Source of the DNA: Rhodococcus maanshanensis NBRC 100610
GTDB taxonomy: Bacteria; Actinomycetota; Actinomycetes; Mycobacteriales; Mycobacteriaceae
Direction of reading: 5' to 3'
DNA length: 64,000 bases
Assembly (NCBI RefSeq): GCF_001894865.1
Contig: NZ_BCXA01000005.1
Coordinates: forward strand, 124,001 to 188,000
Every line of letters begins with the position of its first letter. Position 1 is the stretch's first letter. Shown here piece after piece: positions 1-10,040 of this stretch. The notes under the pieces are model-generated. The model saw nothing but the letters and a program-made list of their open reading frames with translations, was not told the DNA's origin and searched no databases. The translations under genes and the position numbers were made by a program.

Positions 1-771
<771 letters not shown>

Positions 772-806
772 CTATTTGACGCCCACGATGGATGGCGCCT
801 CCGGCA

Positions 807-849
807 CCGTGCGCCCTCCGACAGCCGGAGCTGTCAGAAAGGCGCACGG
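807..849 (-). promoter_or_regulatory. Nested RNA hairpin between rpsD and rpoA
   Basis: The 116-bp rpsD-rpoA spacer holds two nested inverted repeats. The outer stem is CCGTGCGCC (807-815) with GGCGCACGG (841-849), 9 bp and perfect; inside it GACAGC (820-825) pairs with GCTGTC (830-835). No T-run follows on the minus strand, so it is not a classic terminator. It may be an attenuator, an RNA processing site, or a binding site for S4, which represses this operon in other bacteria. The structure is seen; the role is inferred. Confidence 0.5.
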
Positions 850-860
850 GGCACAAGGCA

Positions 861-1466
861 TTACTTCGAGTACAGCTCCACGATCAGCTGCTCCTGCAGC
901 GGAACGTCGATCTGCGCGCGCTCGGGCACATTGTGGACCAGGACGCGGAGGCGACCCGGAACGACCTGCAGCCAGCCGGGAACCGGACGGTCGCCGACGG
1001 TCTCGCGGGCAACCTGGAACGGCAGCGTGCTCAGCGACTTCTCCTTGACATCGATGATGTCGTACTGAGAAACGCGGAAGCTCGGGATGTCGACCTTCTT
1101 GTTGTTCACAAGAAGGTGGCCGTGGCTGACGAGCTGGCGGGCCTGACGACGGGTACGGGCCAGTCCGGCGCGGTACACGACGTTGTCGAGACGGGTCTCG
1201 AGGATGCGCAGCAGGTTCTCGCCGGTCTTACCCGGGCGACGCACCGCTTCCTTGTAGTAGCGGACGAACTGCTTCTCCATGACGCCGTAGGTGAAGCGAG
1301 CCTTCTGCTTCTCCTGCAGCTGGAGCAGGTACTCGCTCTCCTTGATCCGCGCGCGGCCGTGCTGGCCCGGCGGGTAGGGGCGACGCTCGAACGCCTGGTC
1401 TCCTCCGACGAGGTCGACGCGCAGACGACGCGACTTGCGGGTGATGGGGCCGGTATAACGTGCCAT
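861..1466 (-). CDS. rpsD: 30S ribosomal protein S4
   Basis: 201 residues, the usual length for actinobacterial S4. It begins MARYTGPITRKSRRLRVDL. The S4 RNA-binding domain (about residues 91-150) is clear, with ETRLDNVVYRAGLARTRRQA and LVSHGHLLVNNKKVDIPS. S4 is a primary 16S rRNA binder that nucleates assembly of the 30S body and, with S5, affects decoding accuracy. The short zinc-binding N-terminal variant is absent: there is no C-x2-C cluster near the start. It lies 21 bp after rpsK in the alpha operon. Confidence 0.99.
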   Translation of the reverse strand: MARYTGPITRKSRRLRVDLVGGDQAFERRPYPPGQHGRARIKESEYLLQLQEKQKARFTYGVMEKQFVRYYKEAVRRPGKTGENLLRILETRLDNVVYRAGLARTRRQARQLVSHGHLLVNNKKVDIPSFRVSQYDIIDVKEKSLSTLPFQVARETVGDRPVPGWLQVVPGRLRVLVHNVPERAQIDVPLQEQLIVELYSK

Positions 1467-1487
1467 TTTCTAAACCTTTCCTTCCCG

Positions 1488-1898
1488 CTAGACCCGACGC
1501 CGCTTGGGCGGACGGCAGCCGTTGTGCGGCTGAGGGGTGACATCGGAGATGGTGCCGACCTCGAGGCCAGCAGCCTGCAGCGAGCGGATCGCGGTCTCGC
1601 GTCCCGAGCCGGGGCCCTTGACGAAGACGTCGACCTTCTTCACGCCGTGCTCCTGCGCCTTGCGGGCAGCGCTCTCGGCGGCCAGCTGAGCGGCGAACGG
1701 GGTCGACTTACGCGAACCCTTGAAGCCCACGTGGCCCGAGGACGCCCAGGAGATGACGTTGCCGGACGGGTCCGTGATGGACACGATGGTGTTGTTGAAG
1801 GTGCTCTTGATGTGAGCTGCGCCGTGCGGGACGTTCTTCTTGTCCCTGCGACGTGCCTTCTGGGTCTTCTTCGGACCGGTGCGTGACTTAGGGGGCAT
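1488..1898 (-). CDS. rpsK: 30S ribosomal protein S11
   Basis: 136 residues starting [20 protein letters not shown], a basic N-terminal tail, followed by the conserved core with [26 protein letters not shown] and [15 protein letters not shown], and the basic end [11 protein letters not shown]11 sits on the 30S platform and lines the E-site region next to S7 and S18. The start codon shares one base with the rpsM stop (TAATG arrangement), so translation of the two is probably coupled. Confidence 0.99.
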   Translation of the reverse strand: MPPKSRTGPKKTQKARRRDKKNVPHGAAHIKSTFNNTIVSITDPSGNVISWASSGHVGFKGSRKSTPFAAQLAAESAARKAQEHGVKKVDVFVKGPGSGRETAIRSLQAAGLEVGTISDVTPQPHNGCRPPKRRRV

Positions 1899-2272
1899 TA
1901 CTTCGCCTTCTTCTTGCCGGCAATGGTGCGCTTGGGGCCCTTACGGGTGCGCGCGTTGGTCTTGGTGCGCTGTCCACGCACGGGCAGACCACGACGGTGG
2001 CGCAGGCCCTGGTAGCAGCCGATCTCGATCTTGCGACGAATGTCCGCCTGAACCTCGCGGCGAAGGTCACCCTCGACCTTCAGCGACTCCTCGATGTACT
2101 CGCGGAGCTTGGTCAGATCCTCGTCGCTGAGGTCCTTGCTGCGCAGATCCGGGTTGACACCCGTGGCCGCGAGGATCTCCTTGGAGCGGGTACGGCCGAC
2201 GCCGTAGATGTAGGTCAGTGCGATCTCCATGCGCTTTTCGCGAGGAAGATCAACACCTGCGAGACGTGCCAT
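1898..2272 (-). CDS. rpsM: 30S ribosomal protein S13
   Basis: 124 residues from the ATG at 2272, which begins [20 protein letters not shown]. The frame stays open upstream to 2431, but that extension has no S13 similarity and the family starts at MAR, so the short form is chosen. Helix-two-turn-helix signature [13 protein letters not shown] and the basic C-terminal tail [20 protein letters not shown] are present. S13 is in the 30S head, contacts the P-site tRNA and forms bridges to the 50S subunit. Confidence 0.99.
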   Translation of the reverse strand: MARLAGVDLPREKRMEIALTYIYGVGRTRSKEILAATGVNPDLRSKDLSDEDLTKLREYIEESLKVEGDLRREVQADIRRKIEIGCYQGLRHRRGLPVRGQRTKTNARTRKGPKRTIAGKKKAK

Positions 2273-2366
2273 GTTGGCATTTCCTATCGGTGTGCGGAGG
2301 TCTGCTCCCAGTCCGTCCCCTGTGTCCTCTGATCGCTCAGAGCGTCTTTCAACTAACTCAGTGGGG

Positions 2367-2386
2367 CCCCGGCCTCCGTGCCGGGG
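2367..2386 (-). other. Short GC hairpin in the rpsM-rpmJ spacer
   Basis: The 227-bp spacer between rpmJ and rpsM has no gene that I can support. It contains CCCCGG-N8-CCGGGG, a small perfect stem. This could be a processing site or weak attenuator. Nothing else recognisable is seen in the spacer. Confidence 0.35.
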
Positions 2387-2499
2387 GTGCACCGGGATGT
2401 GCTGTTCGGGCCTGAACCCGTTGGCCGTCATCCCGGCTGGTGCTGAGAGGTCTTCTTTTCAGTTGCGTCGGACAAGCCGATCGCAAGTCGTGCAGGTGG

Positions 2500-2613
2500 T
2501 TATCCCTGACGCTGCTTGTGACGCAGGTTGTCGCAGATGACCATGACCCGGCCGTTACGACGGATCACCTTGCACTTCTCGCAGATCTTCTTGACGCTGG
2601 GCTGAACCTTCAC
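2500..2613 (-). CDS. rpmJ: 50S ribosomal protein L36
   Basis: A 37-residue gene starting with GTG at 2613: [15 protein letters not shown], then [22 protein letters not shown]. The zinc ribbon is complete (C-x2-C, a later Cys, then His), so this is the zinc-binding C+ form used under zinc-replete conditions, not the cysteine-free paralogue that many Mycobacteriales induce in zinc limitation. It lies between infA and rpsM in the usual order. Confidence 0.98.
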   Translation of the reverse strand: MKVQPSVKKICEKCKVIRRNGRVMVICDNLRHKQRQG

Positions 2614-2693
2614 GTCTGTCTAATCTCCTGTGTGTCGCCCACCGGTGGGTGGACATGGTTCCCCCAGGCCAGATGTGGCCCGGGAAGTGTGTG

Positions 2694-2915
2694 TTACTTG
2701 TACCGGTAGACGATGCGACCGCGAGAGAGGTCATAGGGCGACAGCTCTACGACGACACGGTCTTCCGGCAGGATGCGAATGTAGTGCTGACGCATCTTCC
2801 CGCTGATGTGCGCGAGGACCTTGTGGCCGTTCTCGAGCTCAATGCGGAACATTGCATTGGGCAGCGGTTCGACTACGCGTCCCTCGACCTCGATGGCCCC
2901 GTCTTTCTTAGCCAT
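2694..2915 (-). CDS. infA: Translation initiation factor IF-1
   Basis: 73 residues from the ATG at 2915, beginning [20 protein letters not shown], the standard length for IF-1. The frame is open further upstream to 2999, but those residues do not belong to the family. The OB-fold motifs are present: [20 protein letters not shown] and [22 protein letters not shown]-1 occupies the 30S A site during initiation. It is the first gene of the alpha operon, downstream of the promoter at 3034-3062. Confidence 0.99.
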
Positions 2916-3033
2916 ATCCTCCGCGATCCGTTGGTGGGCATCGTTCTCCGTTACGGTGATGCGCACGCGGTAGAGAACCGGCGAGCCGCACAGACGCACG
3001 AAACGACCGGCACGCAGGGCGCACCGTTGATCT

Positions 3034-3062
3034 AGCTTACCGGAGTTCGCTCACCAGGCCAA
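3034..3062 (-). promoter_or_regulatory. Candidate promoter of the infA-rpoA operon
   Basis: On the minus strand TTGGCC (3062-3057) is followed after exactly 17 bp by TAAGCT (3039-3034), a reasonable housekeeping sigma -35/-10 pair. It lies about 120 bp upstream of the infA start and faces away from dtd. No other gene could be its target. The spacing is seen; promoter activity is inferred. Confidence 0.5.
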
Positions 3063-3104
3063 ATGCGGGTTGTATCGCCCCGGACCCCCGAAGGGATGTG
3101 AAGA

Positions 3105-3536
3105 GTGCGCGCTGTGGTGCAACGGGTCACCGAGGCGGCCGTCGAGGTGGACGGTCACACCGTCGCCAGGATCGACCCGGCCGGCCAGGGGCTGCTGGTC
3201 CTGCTCGGCGTCGGCCACGGCGACGATTCCGCGGTCGCCGACGCCCTCGCCGCGAAGGTGTGGAAGCTCCGCATCCTGGACGACGAGCGCTCGGCCTCCG
3301 ACATCGGCGCGCCGATCCTGGTGGTCAGCCAGTTCACGCTGCTCGCGGACACCCGCAAGAGCCGCCGCCCGTCCTGGTCCGCGGCCGCGCCGCGCGCCGT
3401 GGCCGAGCCACTGGTCGACGCGTTCGCCGACGCGCTGCGCGGATTGGGCGCACAGGTCGAGACCGGCCACTTCGGCGCGCACATGCGCGTCAGTTCGGTC
3501 AACGACGGCCCGGTCACCCTGCTGCTCGAGTCCTGA
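3105..3536 (+). CDS. dtd: D-aminoacyl-tRNA deacylase
   Basis: 143 residues, the family length, from a GTG at 3105 ([17 protein letters not shown]). DTD hydrolyses D-aminoacyl-tRNA and glycyl-tRNA(Ala), as a homodimer whose active site is built across the interface. The two signature motifs are present: [17 protein letters not shown] (75-91) and NDGPVT (133-138), which carries the cross-subunit Gly-cisPro pair. The second half of the first motif reads KSRRPSW where many homologues have KGNRPSF. The gene is alone on the plus strand between map and infA and is converged on by map, with a shared terminator between them. Confidence 0.95.
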   Translation: MRAVVQRVTEAAVEVDGHTVARIDPAGQGLLVLLGVGHGDDSAVADALAAKVWKLRILDDERSASDIGAPILVVSQFTLLADTRKSRRPSWSAAAPRAVAEPLVDAFADALRGLGAQVETGHFGAHMRVSSVNDGPVTLLLES

Positions 3537-3573
3537 GCCTGCACGTCGCCACGATCCCCCGGATCCCGAAACC

Positions 3574-3619
3574 GAGAACGGGCACCCACGGTCGGGTTCG
3601 ACCGTGAGTGCCCGTTCTC
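3574..3619. terminator. Bidirectional terminator between dtd and map
   Basis: A long inverted repeat lies between the converging dtd and map stops. GAGAACGGGCAC (3574-3585) pairs with GTGCCCGTTCTC (3608-3619), and the stem continues inwards through CACGGTCG and CGACCGTG around a GGT loop, with one mismatch. No long T-run is seen, as is common for actinobacterial hairpin terminators. Confidence 0.8.
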
Positions 3620-3632
3620 CGATGGAGTGCGC

Positions 3633-4427
3633 CTACTCGGGGCGCAGGGTGAGGATCCGCGGGCCGTCCTCGGTGACCGCGACGGTGTGCTCCCAGTGCG
3701 CTGCCCGCGATCCGTCGGTGGTGACGACGGTCCACTCGTCGTCGAGCACCACGGTCTCGTGGGTACCGAGCGTCAGCATCGGCTCGATGGCCAACACGGA
3801 GCCGATGACGAGCTCGGGCCCCTTGCCGGGCGCCCCCTCGTTCGGCAGGAACGGATCCATGTGCATCTCGCGGCCGATGGCGTGACCGCCGTATCCGTCG
3901 ACGATGCCGTACTTGCGACCGTGCGCCTCCGCGGCGGCCAGGGTGCCCAGCTCGATCGCGTGCGAGACGTCGGTGAGGCGATTGCCTGCGATCATGGCCG
4001 CGATGCCCGCCTCCATCGAGAGCCTGGTGGCCTCGCTGAGCAGCTCGTCGGCCTCGATGATCGTCCCGACGCCGAAGGTCCAGGCGGAGTCGCCGTGCCA
4101 GCCGTCGAGGATCGCGCCGCAGTCGATGGACACCAGGTCACCCTCGACGAGGACGTCCTCGGCCGACGGGATCCCGTGCACCACACGGTCGTTGACCGAC
4201 GAGCAGATCGATCCGGTGAACCCGTGATACCCGAGGAACGACGGCACGGCACCGGCGTCGCGAATGGTCTGCTCTGCCAGCTGATCTAGCTCGAGCGTGC
4301 TCACGCCGGGTTTCGCCGCATTGCGCACCGCGACGAGTGTCGCGCCGACGACGGCGCCGGCCGCCGCCATCGCGTCCAGCTCGCCCGCGGTGCGGAAGGG
4401 AACGACCTTCTTACGACGAAACCCCAC
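3633..4427 (-). CDS. map: Methionine aminopeptidase, type I
   Basis: 264 residues. The enzyme removes the initiator methionine from nascent proteins using two metal ions. The five metal ligands are in place: D102 and D113 ([18 protein letters not shown]), H182 ([10 protein letters not shown]), E215 (LAIEPML) and E246 (HWEHTVAV); H84 in VVHGIPS is the conserved substrate-contact histidine. There is no N-terminal zinc-finger extension, so it is the short type Ia/b form. It follows adk by 9 bp and secY before that, the standard secY-adk-map order, and ends at the terminator shared with dtd. Confidence 0.98.
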   Translation of the reverse strand: MGFRRKKVVPFRTAGELDAMAAAGAVVGATLVAVRNAAKPGVSTLELDQLAEQTIRDAGAVPSFLGYHGFTGSICSSVNDRVVHGIPSAEDVLVEGDLVSIDCGAILDGWHGDSAWTFGVGTIIEADELLSEATRLSMEAGIAAMIAGNRLTDVSHAIELGTLAAAEAHGRKYGIVDGYGGHAIGREMHMDPFLPNEGAPGKGPELVIGSVLAIEPMLTLGTHETVVLDDEWTVVTTDGSRAAHWEHTVAVTEDGPRILTLRPE

Positions 4428-4436
4428 GACGGCCTC

Positions 4437-4982
4437 TTACTTACCGAGCGCGGCGAGCGCGCGCGCGTTGACCTCGTCGACCTCGCCGACGGCGTCGACG
4501 GTGACGATCTGACCTGCGTAGTGGTCCAGCAGCGGAGCGGTCTCCTCGCGGTAGACACGCATCCGGTTGCGGATCACGTCTTCGGTGTCGTCCGCGCGAC
4601 CGCGGGCGAGCATCCGCTCCACCACGACGTCGTCGTCGACCTCGAACGCGAGCACGCCGTCGAGCTTGGCGTTCAGCTCGCCGAGGATGCCCTCGAGCGC
4701 CTGCGCCTGATCGACCGTGCGGGGGAAACCATCGAGCAGGAAACCGTTCACGGCGTCCGGCTCGGAGACCCGGGCGCGAACCATGTTGTTGGTGATCTCG
4801 CTGGGCACCAGGTCGCCTGCGTCGAGGTACTTCTTCGCCTCGAGTCCGAGCGCCGTCTGCTGCCCGATGTTGGCGCGGAACAGGTCGCCCGTGGAGATGT
4901 GCGGAACGCCGAGCTTTTCCGACAGGATGGCGGCCTGAGTGCCCTTACCGGCACCGGGAGGACCAAGGAGGACAAGTCTCAC
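4437..4982 (-). CDS. adk: Adenylate kinase
   Basis: 181 residues, the short actinobacterial form with a minimal LID and no zinc-binding cysteines. It interconverts ATP + AMP and 2 ADP. The P-loop [11 protein letters not shown] (8-18), the AMP-binding [10 protein letters not shown] and the family signature [13 protein letters not shown] are all present, and the short LID reads [16 protein letters not shown]. The start is a GTG at 4982 that overlaps the secY stop by three bases, so translation is probably coupled. Confidence 0.98.
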   Translation of the reverse strand: MRLVLLGPPGAGKGTQAAILSEKLGVPHISTGDLFRANIGQQTALGLEAKKYLDAGDLVPSEITNNMVRARVSEPDAVNGFLLDGFPRTVDQAQALEGILGELNAKLDGVLAFEVDDDVVVERMLARGRADDTEDVIRNRMRVYREETAPLLDHYAGQIVTVDAVGEVDEVNARALAALGK

Positions 4983-6289
4983 TTGAGGAACCCTTCGTAG
5001 TTGCGCTGCATGAGTTGACTCTCGATCTGCTTGACGGTGTCGAGGCCGACGCTGACGAGAATCAGCACCGCCGCACCACCGAAGATGCTGCTACCCGCAC
5101 TTCCGCTCAGGAAGAAATTGGGCAGCACCGCGATGAGACCGAGGTAGATGGCGCCCGGCAGCGTGATGCGGCTGAGCACGTAGTTGAGGTAATCCGCCGT
5201 CGGGCGGCCCGGGCGGATGCCCGGGATGAAGCCACCGAACTTCTTCATCTCGTCCGCGCGCTCTTCGGGATTGAAGGTGATCGCGACATAGAAGTAGGTG
5301 AAGAAGACGATGAGCAGGAAGTAGATGAGGATATAGACCGGGTTACTCGGGTTCACCAGGTACTTCTGGATGATCTCCTGCCACCAGCTCGGATCGGTCG
5401 CCGTGCTGGCGCCGGTCAGCTGGGCGATCAGGTTCGGCAGATACAGCAGCGAGGACGCGAAGATCACCGGGATGACGCCGGCCTGATTGACCTTGAGCGG
5501 CAGGTACGTCGAGGACCCGCCGTACATCTTCCGGCCGACCATCCGCTTGGCGTACTGCACCGGGATGCGCCGCTGGCCCTGCTCGACGAAGACCACGCCC
5601 GCGATGAGGGCGAGGGCGGCGACACAGACCATCGCGAAGATGAGCCCGCCTCGGCTGTCGAGGATCGCCCCGCCCTCCGCGGGCATGCGCGAGGCGATAC
5701 CCGAGAAGATCAGCAGCGACATGCCGTTGCCGACACCGCGCTCGGTGATCAGCTCGCCGAACCACATCACCAGGGCCGCGCCGGCCGTCATCACCAGGAC
5801 GATGGTCACCAGGCCGAAGATGGACTGGTCGGCGATGATGTCTTCCTGGCAGCCCTGCAGCAGCTGGCCGCGCGCTGCGAGCGCGACGATGCCGGTGGAC
5901 TGCAGGATGGCCAGCGCGATCGACAGGTACCGCGTGTACTGGGTCATCTTCGCCTGGCCCGACTGGCCCTCCTTGCGGAGTTCCTCGAACCTGGGGATGA
6001 CCACCGTCAGCAGCTGCACGATGATGCTGGCCGTGATGTACGGCATGATGCCGATCGCGAACACCGACAGCTGCAGCAACGCGCCACCGGAGAACAGGTT
6101 GATCAGCGAGTAGATGCCCGCCGAGTCACCACCGGAGATCTGGTCGATACAGGTCTTGACGTTCGAGTAGTCGACGCCGGGCGACGGCAGCGTCGCACCG
6201 AACCGGTACAACGCGATGATGCCGAGGGTGAAGAGGATCTTCCGCCTCAGGTCGGGAGTCCTGAGGGCCGAGACGAAGGCGGAAAGCAA
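4979..6289 (-). CDS. secY: Protein translocase subunit SecY
   Basis: SecY is the pore subunit of the SecYEG translocon in the plasma membrane. The chosen start is a TTG at 6289 giving [19 protein letters not shown] (436 residues), because other actinobacterial SecY proteins begin at this point and AGGAGG stands four bases upstream. A GTG at 6331 would add 14 residues (MSDPARYLPVPGGS) that have no counterpart in the family. Ten membrane spans are expected; recognisable blocks are [51 protein letters not shown] and the final [20 protein letters not shown]. The stop overlaps the adk start. Confidence 0.95.
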   Translation of the reverse strand: MLSAFVSALRTPDLRRKILFTLGIIALYRFGATLPSPGVDYSNVKTCIDQISGGDSAGIYSLINLFSGGALLQLSVFAIGIMPYITASIIVQLLTVVIPRFEELRKEGQSGQAKMTQYTRYLSIALAILQSTGIVALAARGQLLQGCQEDIIADQSIFGLVTIVLVMTAGAALVMWFGELITERGVGNGMSLLIFSGIASRMPAEGGAILDSRGGLIFAMVCVAALALIAGVVFVEQGQRRIPVQYAKRMVGRKMYGGSSTYLPLKVNQAGVIPVIFASSLLYLPNLIAQLTGASTATDPSWWQEIIQKYLVNPSNPVYILIYFLLIVFFTYFYVAITFNPEERADEMKKFGGFIPGIRPGRPTADYLNYVLSRITLPGAIYLGLIAVLPNFFLSGSAGSSIFGGAAVLILVSVGLDTVKQIESQLMQRNYEGFLK

Positions 6290-6411
6290 AGATCCTCCTG
6301 GCACTGGCAGATAGCGAGCGGGATCGCTCACGAGGCGAAATGAACTTTAGAACACTAGCAGTGGCACCCGTTCACTCAGCCCCGATAGGCCGTGTGAGTC
6401 AGGTTAGACGA

Positions 6412-6450
6412 ATGGCCGCAGCACGCCCCGTCGGGATGCGCTGCGGCCAT
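6412..6450 (-). terminator. Hairpin between rplO and secY
   Basis: A perfect 11-bp stem, ATGGCCGCAGC (6412-6422) with GCTGCGGCCAT (6440-6450), stands 22 bp after the rplO stop. No T-run follows. It may be a terminator or attenuator that sets secY-adk-map expression apart from the spc ribosomal genes. Between it and secY, CTGAGT-N16-TAGTGT on the minus strand is a weak promoter candidate. Confidence 0.55.
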
Positions 6451-6471
6451 CGGTCTCGAACTACTGGTGGA

Positions 6472-6915
6472 TCACAGCTCGGTGGTCGTCCCACCGGCAG
6501 CGGTGATCTTCTCCTTGGCGGAACCGGTGAACTTGTTCGCGGTGACCTGAACGGACACCGTGAGCTCTCCGTCGCCGAGGACCTTCACGAGCTGGTTCTT
6601 GCGAACCGCGCCTGCCTCGACGAGCTCGGCAACGCCGATGGTCCCACCGTTGGGGAACAGCCGGGCGATATCGCCCACGTTGACGACCTGGTACTCGGTC
6701 CGGAACGGGTTCTTGAATCCCTTGAGCTTGGGCAGACGCATGTGCAGCGGCATCTGTCCACCCTCGAAGGCGGCGGGCACGTTCTTGCGGGCCTTGGTGC
6801 CCTTCGTGCCGCGACCTGCGGTCTTACCGCGCTTGCCGCCCTCGCCTCGACCGACGCGGATCTTGTCGGACTTGGCACCGGGAGCGGGGCGCAGGTGGTG
6901 CAACTTGATGGTCAT
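6472..6915 (-). CDS. rplO: 50S ribosomal protein L15
   Basis: 147 residues starting [20 protein letters not shown]. The glycine-rich basic N-terminal half that threads through 23S rRNA ([20 protein letters not shown]) and the globular half with [18 protein letters not shown] are typical. L15 is a late-assembly 50S protein. It is the last ribosomal protein of the spc cluster, two bases from rpmD, and is followed by a hairpin before secY. Confidence 0.99.
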   Translation of the reverse strand: MTIKLHHLRPAPGAKSDKIRVGRGEGGKRGKTAGRGTKGTKARKNVPAAFEGGQMPLHMRLPKLKGFKNPFRTEYQVVNVGDIARLFPNGGTIGVAELVEAGAVRKNQLVKVLGDGELTVSVQVTANKFTGSAKEKITAAGGTTTEL

Positions 6916-6917
6916 GG

Positions 6918-7097
6918 TTAGACCTCCTCAACTGTGACGAGGTGGCGGACCACGTTGACCAGGCCACGGTTCTGCGCGTTGTCCTCGCGGACGACGGTCT
7001 GACGGATGCCCTTCAGACCGAGGGTGCGCAGGCTGTCGCGCTGGTTCTTCTTGGTACCGATAGAGCTCTTTACCTGGGTGACCTTCAGTTCAGCCAT
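6918..7097 (-). CDS. rpmD: 50S ribosomal protein L30
   Basis: 59 residues from the ATG at 7097, [20 protein letters not shown], with [18 protein letters not shown] and the end [10 protein letters not shown]. The frame continues upstream to 7376 but only overlaps rpsE, so the start next to the rpsE stop is used. L30 is a small, non-essential 50S protein in many bacteria. It sits one base after rpsE. Confidence 0.98.
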   Translation of the reverse strand: MAELKVTQVKSSIGTKKNQRDSLRTLGLKGIRQTVVREDNAQNRGLVNVVRHLVTVEEV

Positions 7098-7098
7098 C

Positions 7099-7749
7099 TC
7101 AGACTCCCTGTCCCGCACGTGCACGCAGCATGCCGGCCGGGGCCACGTCCTCGAGCGGCAGTCCGCGGCGAGCGGCCACCTCCTCGGGACGCTGGAGGCC
7201 CTTGAGGGCGGCAACGGTCGCGTGGACGACGTTGATTGCGTTGTCGCTACCGAGCGACTTCGACAGGATGTCGTGGATACCCGCGCACTCGAGCACGGCA
7301 CGCACCGCGCCACCGGCGATGACACCGGTACCGGCGCTGGCCGGACGGAGCATGACCACACCGGCGGCCGCCTCACCCTGGACGGGGTGAGTGATGGTGC
7401 CGCCGATCATCGGAACGCGGAAGAAGCTCTTGCGAGCCTCCTCGACACCCTTCTGGATGGCCGCGGGAACTTCCTTGGCCTTGCCGTAGCCGACGCCAAC
7501 GAGTCCGTTGCCGTCGCCCACGATCACGAGAGCGGTGAAGCTGAAGCGACGACCACCCTTGACGACCTTCGACACGCGGTTGATGGTGACAACGCGCTCG
7601 ATGTGGTTCGACTTCTCGGCCGCCTGGCCGCCACGACGATCGTCACGACCGCCGCCACGGCGATCGCCGCCGCCACGGTTGTCCCCGGTGTTGGGGCCAC
7701 CCTGTCCGGCGGGTCCGCTGCCGCCGTCACGCCTCTGACGTCCCGGCAT
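7099..7749 (-). CDS. rpsE: 30S ribosomal protein S5
   Basis: 216 residues, longer than the roughly 165 of E. coli S5 because of an N-terminal tail of about 45 residues rich in Gly, Arg and Asp ([20 protein letters not shown], then [17 protein letters not shown]). Such tails are usual in Actinobacteria and likely disordered. The core has [33 protein letters not shown] and the second domain [16 protein letters not shown]5 lies next to S4 and affects decoding fidelity. Confidence 0.98.
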   Translation of the reverse strand: MPGRQRRDGGSGPAGQGGPNTGDNRGGGDRRGGGRDDRRGGQAAEKSNHIERVVTINRVSKVVKGGRRFSFTALVIVGDGNGLVGVGYGKAKEVPAAIQKGVEEARKSFFRVPMIGGTITHPVQGEAAAGVVMLRPASAGTGVIAGGAVRAVLECAGIHDILSKSLGSDNAINVVHATVAALKGLQRPEEVAARRGLPLEDVAPAGMLRARAGQGV

Positions 7750-7780
7750 CAGACTGTCCTTCCATTCGTGAGCTTCATCA

Positions 7781-8188
7781 TCAGAACTTCAACCCGCCTT
7801 CGCGAGCAGCGTCCGCCAGGGCCGCGATGCGACCGTGGTAGCCGTGGCCACCGTGGTCGAACACCACTGCCTCGACGCCTGCTGCCTTCGCGCGCTCGGC
7901 GATCAGCTGACCGACCTTCGCGCTGAGGGCCTTCTTGTCGCCCTCGGCAACACGCAGGTCCGCCTCGGTGGTCGACGCGGCGGCCAGGGTACGGCCGGCC
8001 AGGTCGTCCACGAGCTGGACGTGGATGTGGCGCGAGGACCGGTTCACGACCAGGCGCGGACGCTCGGGCGTGCCCGAGACCTTCTTGCGCAGACGGAAGT
8101 GACGACGCGTCTTCGAGAGACGACGCGTGGTGGACGCATCCTTGCCCAGCGGGATCCGCTTGGCTTTCTGGTTTGCAGTCTGGCTCAT
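7781..8188 (-). CDS. rplR: 50S ribosomal protein L18
   Basis: 135 residues from the ATG at 8188 ([20 protein letters not shown]); the open frame upstream to 8494 only overlaps rplF. The 5S rRNA-binding core is recognisable: [34 protein letters not shown] and [21 protein letters not shown]18 with L5 and L25 carries 5S rRNA into the central protuberance. It is one base after rplF. Confidence 0.98.
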   Translation of the reverse strand: MSQTANQKAKRIPLGKDASTTRRLSKTRRHFRLRKKVSGTPERPRLVVNRSSRHIHVQLVDDLAGRTLAAASTTEADLRVAEGDKKALSAKVGQLIAERAKAAGVEAVVFDHGGHGYHGRIAALADAAREGGLKF

Positions 8189-8189
8189 A

Positions 8190-8729
8190 TCACTTACCCG
8201 TCTTTCCGACCTTGCGGCGGATCTGCTCACCCTCGTAACGCACGCCCTTGCCCTTGTACGGGTCCGGACGGCGAAGACGACGGATGTTGGCCGAGATCTG
8301 GCCGACCTTCTGCTTGTCGATACCCGAGACCGAGAACCGGGTGGGCGACTCGACGACGAAGGTGATGCCCTCGGGGGCCTCGATCGGCACCGGGTGGCTG
8401 TAACCCAGCGCGAACTCGAGGTCCTTGCCCTTGAGCGCGACGCGGTAACCCACGCCGTGGATCTCCATCTTCGTGGTGTAGCCCTCGGTGACACCGGTGA
8501 TCAGGTTGGCGACCAGGGTGCGCGAGAGGCCGTGCAGCGCGCGGCTGCGACGCTCGTCGTCCGGACGGGTGACCAGAAGGGCACCGTCCTCGCTCTTGGC
8601 AACGCTGATCGGCTCGGAGATCGTCAGCGCCAGGGTGCCCTTCGGGCCCTTGACCGAGACGTTCTGTCCTTCGATGGTGACGTCAACGCCCGCGGGGACG
8701 GTGACCGGAATCTTTCCAATACGCGACAT
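8190..8729 (-). CDS. rplF: 50S ribosomal protein L6
   Basis: 179 residues, [20 protein letters not shown]. Two repeated L6 folds are visible, the second ending in the signature [25 protein letters not shown]6 lies near the factor-binding site at the base of the L7/L12 stalk. Gene order rpsH-rplF-rplR is the standard spc order, with 14 bp to rpsH. Confidence 0.99.
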   Translation of the reverse strand: MSRIGKIPVTVPAGVDVTIEGQNVSVKGPKGTLALTISEPISVAKSEDGALLVTRPDDERRSRALHGLSRTLVANLITGVTEGYTTKMEIHGVGYRVALKGKDLEFALGYSHPVPIEAPEGITFVVESPTRFSVSGIDKQKVGQISANIRRLRRPDPYKGKGVRYEGEQIRRKVGKTGK

Positions 8730-8743
8730 TGTGGTGGCCTCCC

Positions 8744-9142
8744 TTACCAGACGTAGGCGAGGACTTCGCCGCCGACGCCCTGCTTGGCCGCCTGACGATC
8801 CGTGAGCAGGCCGGAAGACGTGGAGATGATCGCCACGCCGAGGCCGCCCAGGACCTTGGGCAGGTTGGTGGACTTCGCGTAAACCCGGAGACCGGGCTTG
8901 GAAACGCGCCGGACACCCGCGAGGCTGCGCTCACGGCTGGGTCCGTACTTCAGGTCGACGACGAGGGTCTTGCCCACCTCGGCGTCCTCGGTACGGAAAT
9001 CGGAGATGTAGCCCTCGCGCTTGAGGATCTCGGCGATGTTCGCCTTGATCTTCGAGTGGGGAAGCTTCACCTCGTCGTGGTACGCCGAGTTGGCGTTGCG
9101 CAGACGCGTCAAGAAGTCTGCGATCGGATCGGTCATGGTCAT
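8744..9142 (-). CDS. rpsH: 30S ribosomal protein S8
   Basis: 132 residues from the ATG at 9142, [20 protein letters not shown], the same start used across Mycobacteriales; the upstream frame to 9199 is discarded. The rRNA-binding C-terminal half has [20 protein letters not shown] and [21 protein letters not shown]8 is a primary 16S rRNA binder and, in E. coli, the translational repressor of the spc operon. Confidence 0.99.
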   Translation of the reverse strand: MTMTDPIADFLTRLRNANSAYHDEVKLPHSKIKANIAEILKREGYISDFRTEDAEVGKTLVVDLKYGPSRERSLAGVRRVSKPGLRVYAKSTNLPKVLGGLGVAIISTSSGLLTDRQAAKQGVGGEVLAYVW

Positions 9143-9283
9143 GGGGTTGACCTGTTCACCTTTCTCGCAGCGGTTCCCATGCAACACCGGGATCGGCACT
9201 CGAGGAGCACCGGCCGGCCGTGGGCCTACAGCGAAGGGGTTTTCCTTTGGACTGGCTCACGGATGCGAGCCAGAAGTTTCTGA

Positions 9284-9469
9284 CTACCAGGAGCTCTTGT
9301 GAACGCCGGGCAGCTCGCCCGCGTGCGCCATCTCGCGAACGCAGATTCGGCACAGGCCGAACTTGCGGAACACCGAGTGGGGACGGCCGCACCGCTGGCA
9401 GCGGGTGTAGGCGCGCACCGCGAACTTGGGCTTCTTGTTGGCCTTGTTGACCAGTGCCTTCTTCGCCAT
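9284..9469 (-). CDS. rpsZ: 30S ribosomal protein S14, zinc-binding (type Z)
   Basis: 61 residues, the short zinc-ribbon form. The two C-x2-C pairs are present ([11 protein letters not shown] and [17 protein letters not shown]), so this is the C+ housekeeping S14, distinct from the longer zinc-independent form often encoded elsewhere in Mycobacteriales. It lies three bases after rplE. The 141-bp spacer to rpsH has no gene; it contains the stem CTGGCTC (9252-9258) with GAGCCAG (9267-9273). Confidence 0.98.
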   Translation of the reverse strand: MAKKALVNKANKKPKFAVRAYTRCQRCGRPHSVFRKFGLCRICVREMAHAGELPGVHKSSW

Positions 9470-9472
9470 GGC

Positions 9473-10039
9473 TCAGTTCTCCTTGAACGGGAAGCCGAGG
9501 TGCTTGAGCAGGGCACGGCCTTCTTCGTTGTTGGTCGCGGTCGTCACGACGGTGATGTCCATACCGCGCGGGCGATCGATCTTGTCCACGTCGATCTCGT
9601 GGAACATCGACTGCTCGTTGAGACCGAAGGTGTAGTTGCCGTTGCCGTCGAACTGCTTGCCGGACAGGCCACGGAAGTCCCTGATACGGGGCAGCGCGAT
9701 GCTGACCAGGCGATCGAGGAACTCCCACATGCGGTCGCCACGGAGGGTGACGCGCGCGCCGATGGGCATGCCCTCACGCAGCTTGAACTGCGCGATGGAC
9801 TTGCGGGCCTTGCGGATCTCGGGCTTCTGGCCGGTGATCAGTTCGAGGTCGTGGACCGCTCCGTTGATCAGCTTCGCGTCGCGGGCGGCGTCGCCGACAC
9901 CCATGTTGACGACGACCTTGACCACGCCGGGGATCTGCATGACGTTCGCGTACTCGAACTCCGCGTTCAGCGCGTCCTTGATCTCGGCGCGGTAGCGGGT
10001 CTTCAGACGGGGAACGATCTTGTTCTCAGTGCTAGTCAT
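9473..10039 (-). CDS. rplE: 50S ribosomal protein L5
   Basis: 188 residues from the ATG at 10039, [20 protein letters not shown]. An in-frame start at 10093 would add 18 residues that overlap rplX and lack similarity. Signature blocks are [40 protein letters not shown] and the end [14 protein letters not shown]5 binds 5S rRNA and contacts the P-site tRNA and S13. Confidence 0.98.
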   Translation of the reverse strand: MTSTENKIVPRLKTRYRAEIKDALNAEFEYANVMQIPGVVKVVVNMGVGDAARDAKLINGAVHDLELITGQKPEIRKARKSIAQFKLREGMPIGARVTLRGDRMWEFLDRLVSIALPRIRDFRGLSGKQFDGNGNYTFGLNEQSMFHEIDVDKIDRPRGMDITVVTTATNNEEGRALLKHLGFPFKEN

Positions 10040-10040
10040 C

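Noticed and set aside
2140-2272. tRNA genes or other structured RNA genes in the ribosomal cluster
   Set aside because: No cloverleaf, TTCGANTC-type T arm or CCA context was seen in any spacer.
3051-3482. 143-codon minus-strand frame opposite dtd
   Set aside because: Mirror of dtd, which carries both family signatures.
5015-6343. 442-codon plus-strand frame over secY
   Set aside because: Antisense to SecY; highly charged (Asp/Arg/Glu/His) mirror of a hydrophobic protein.
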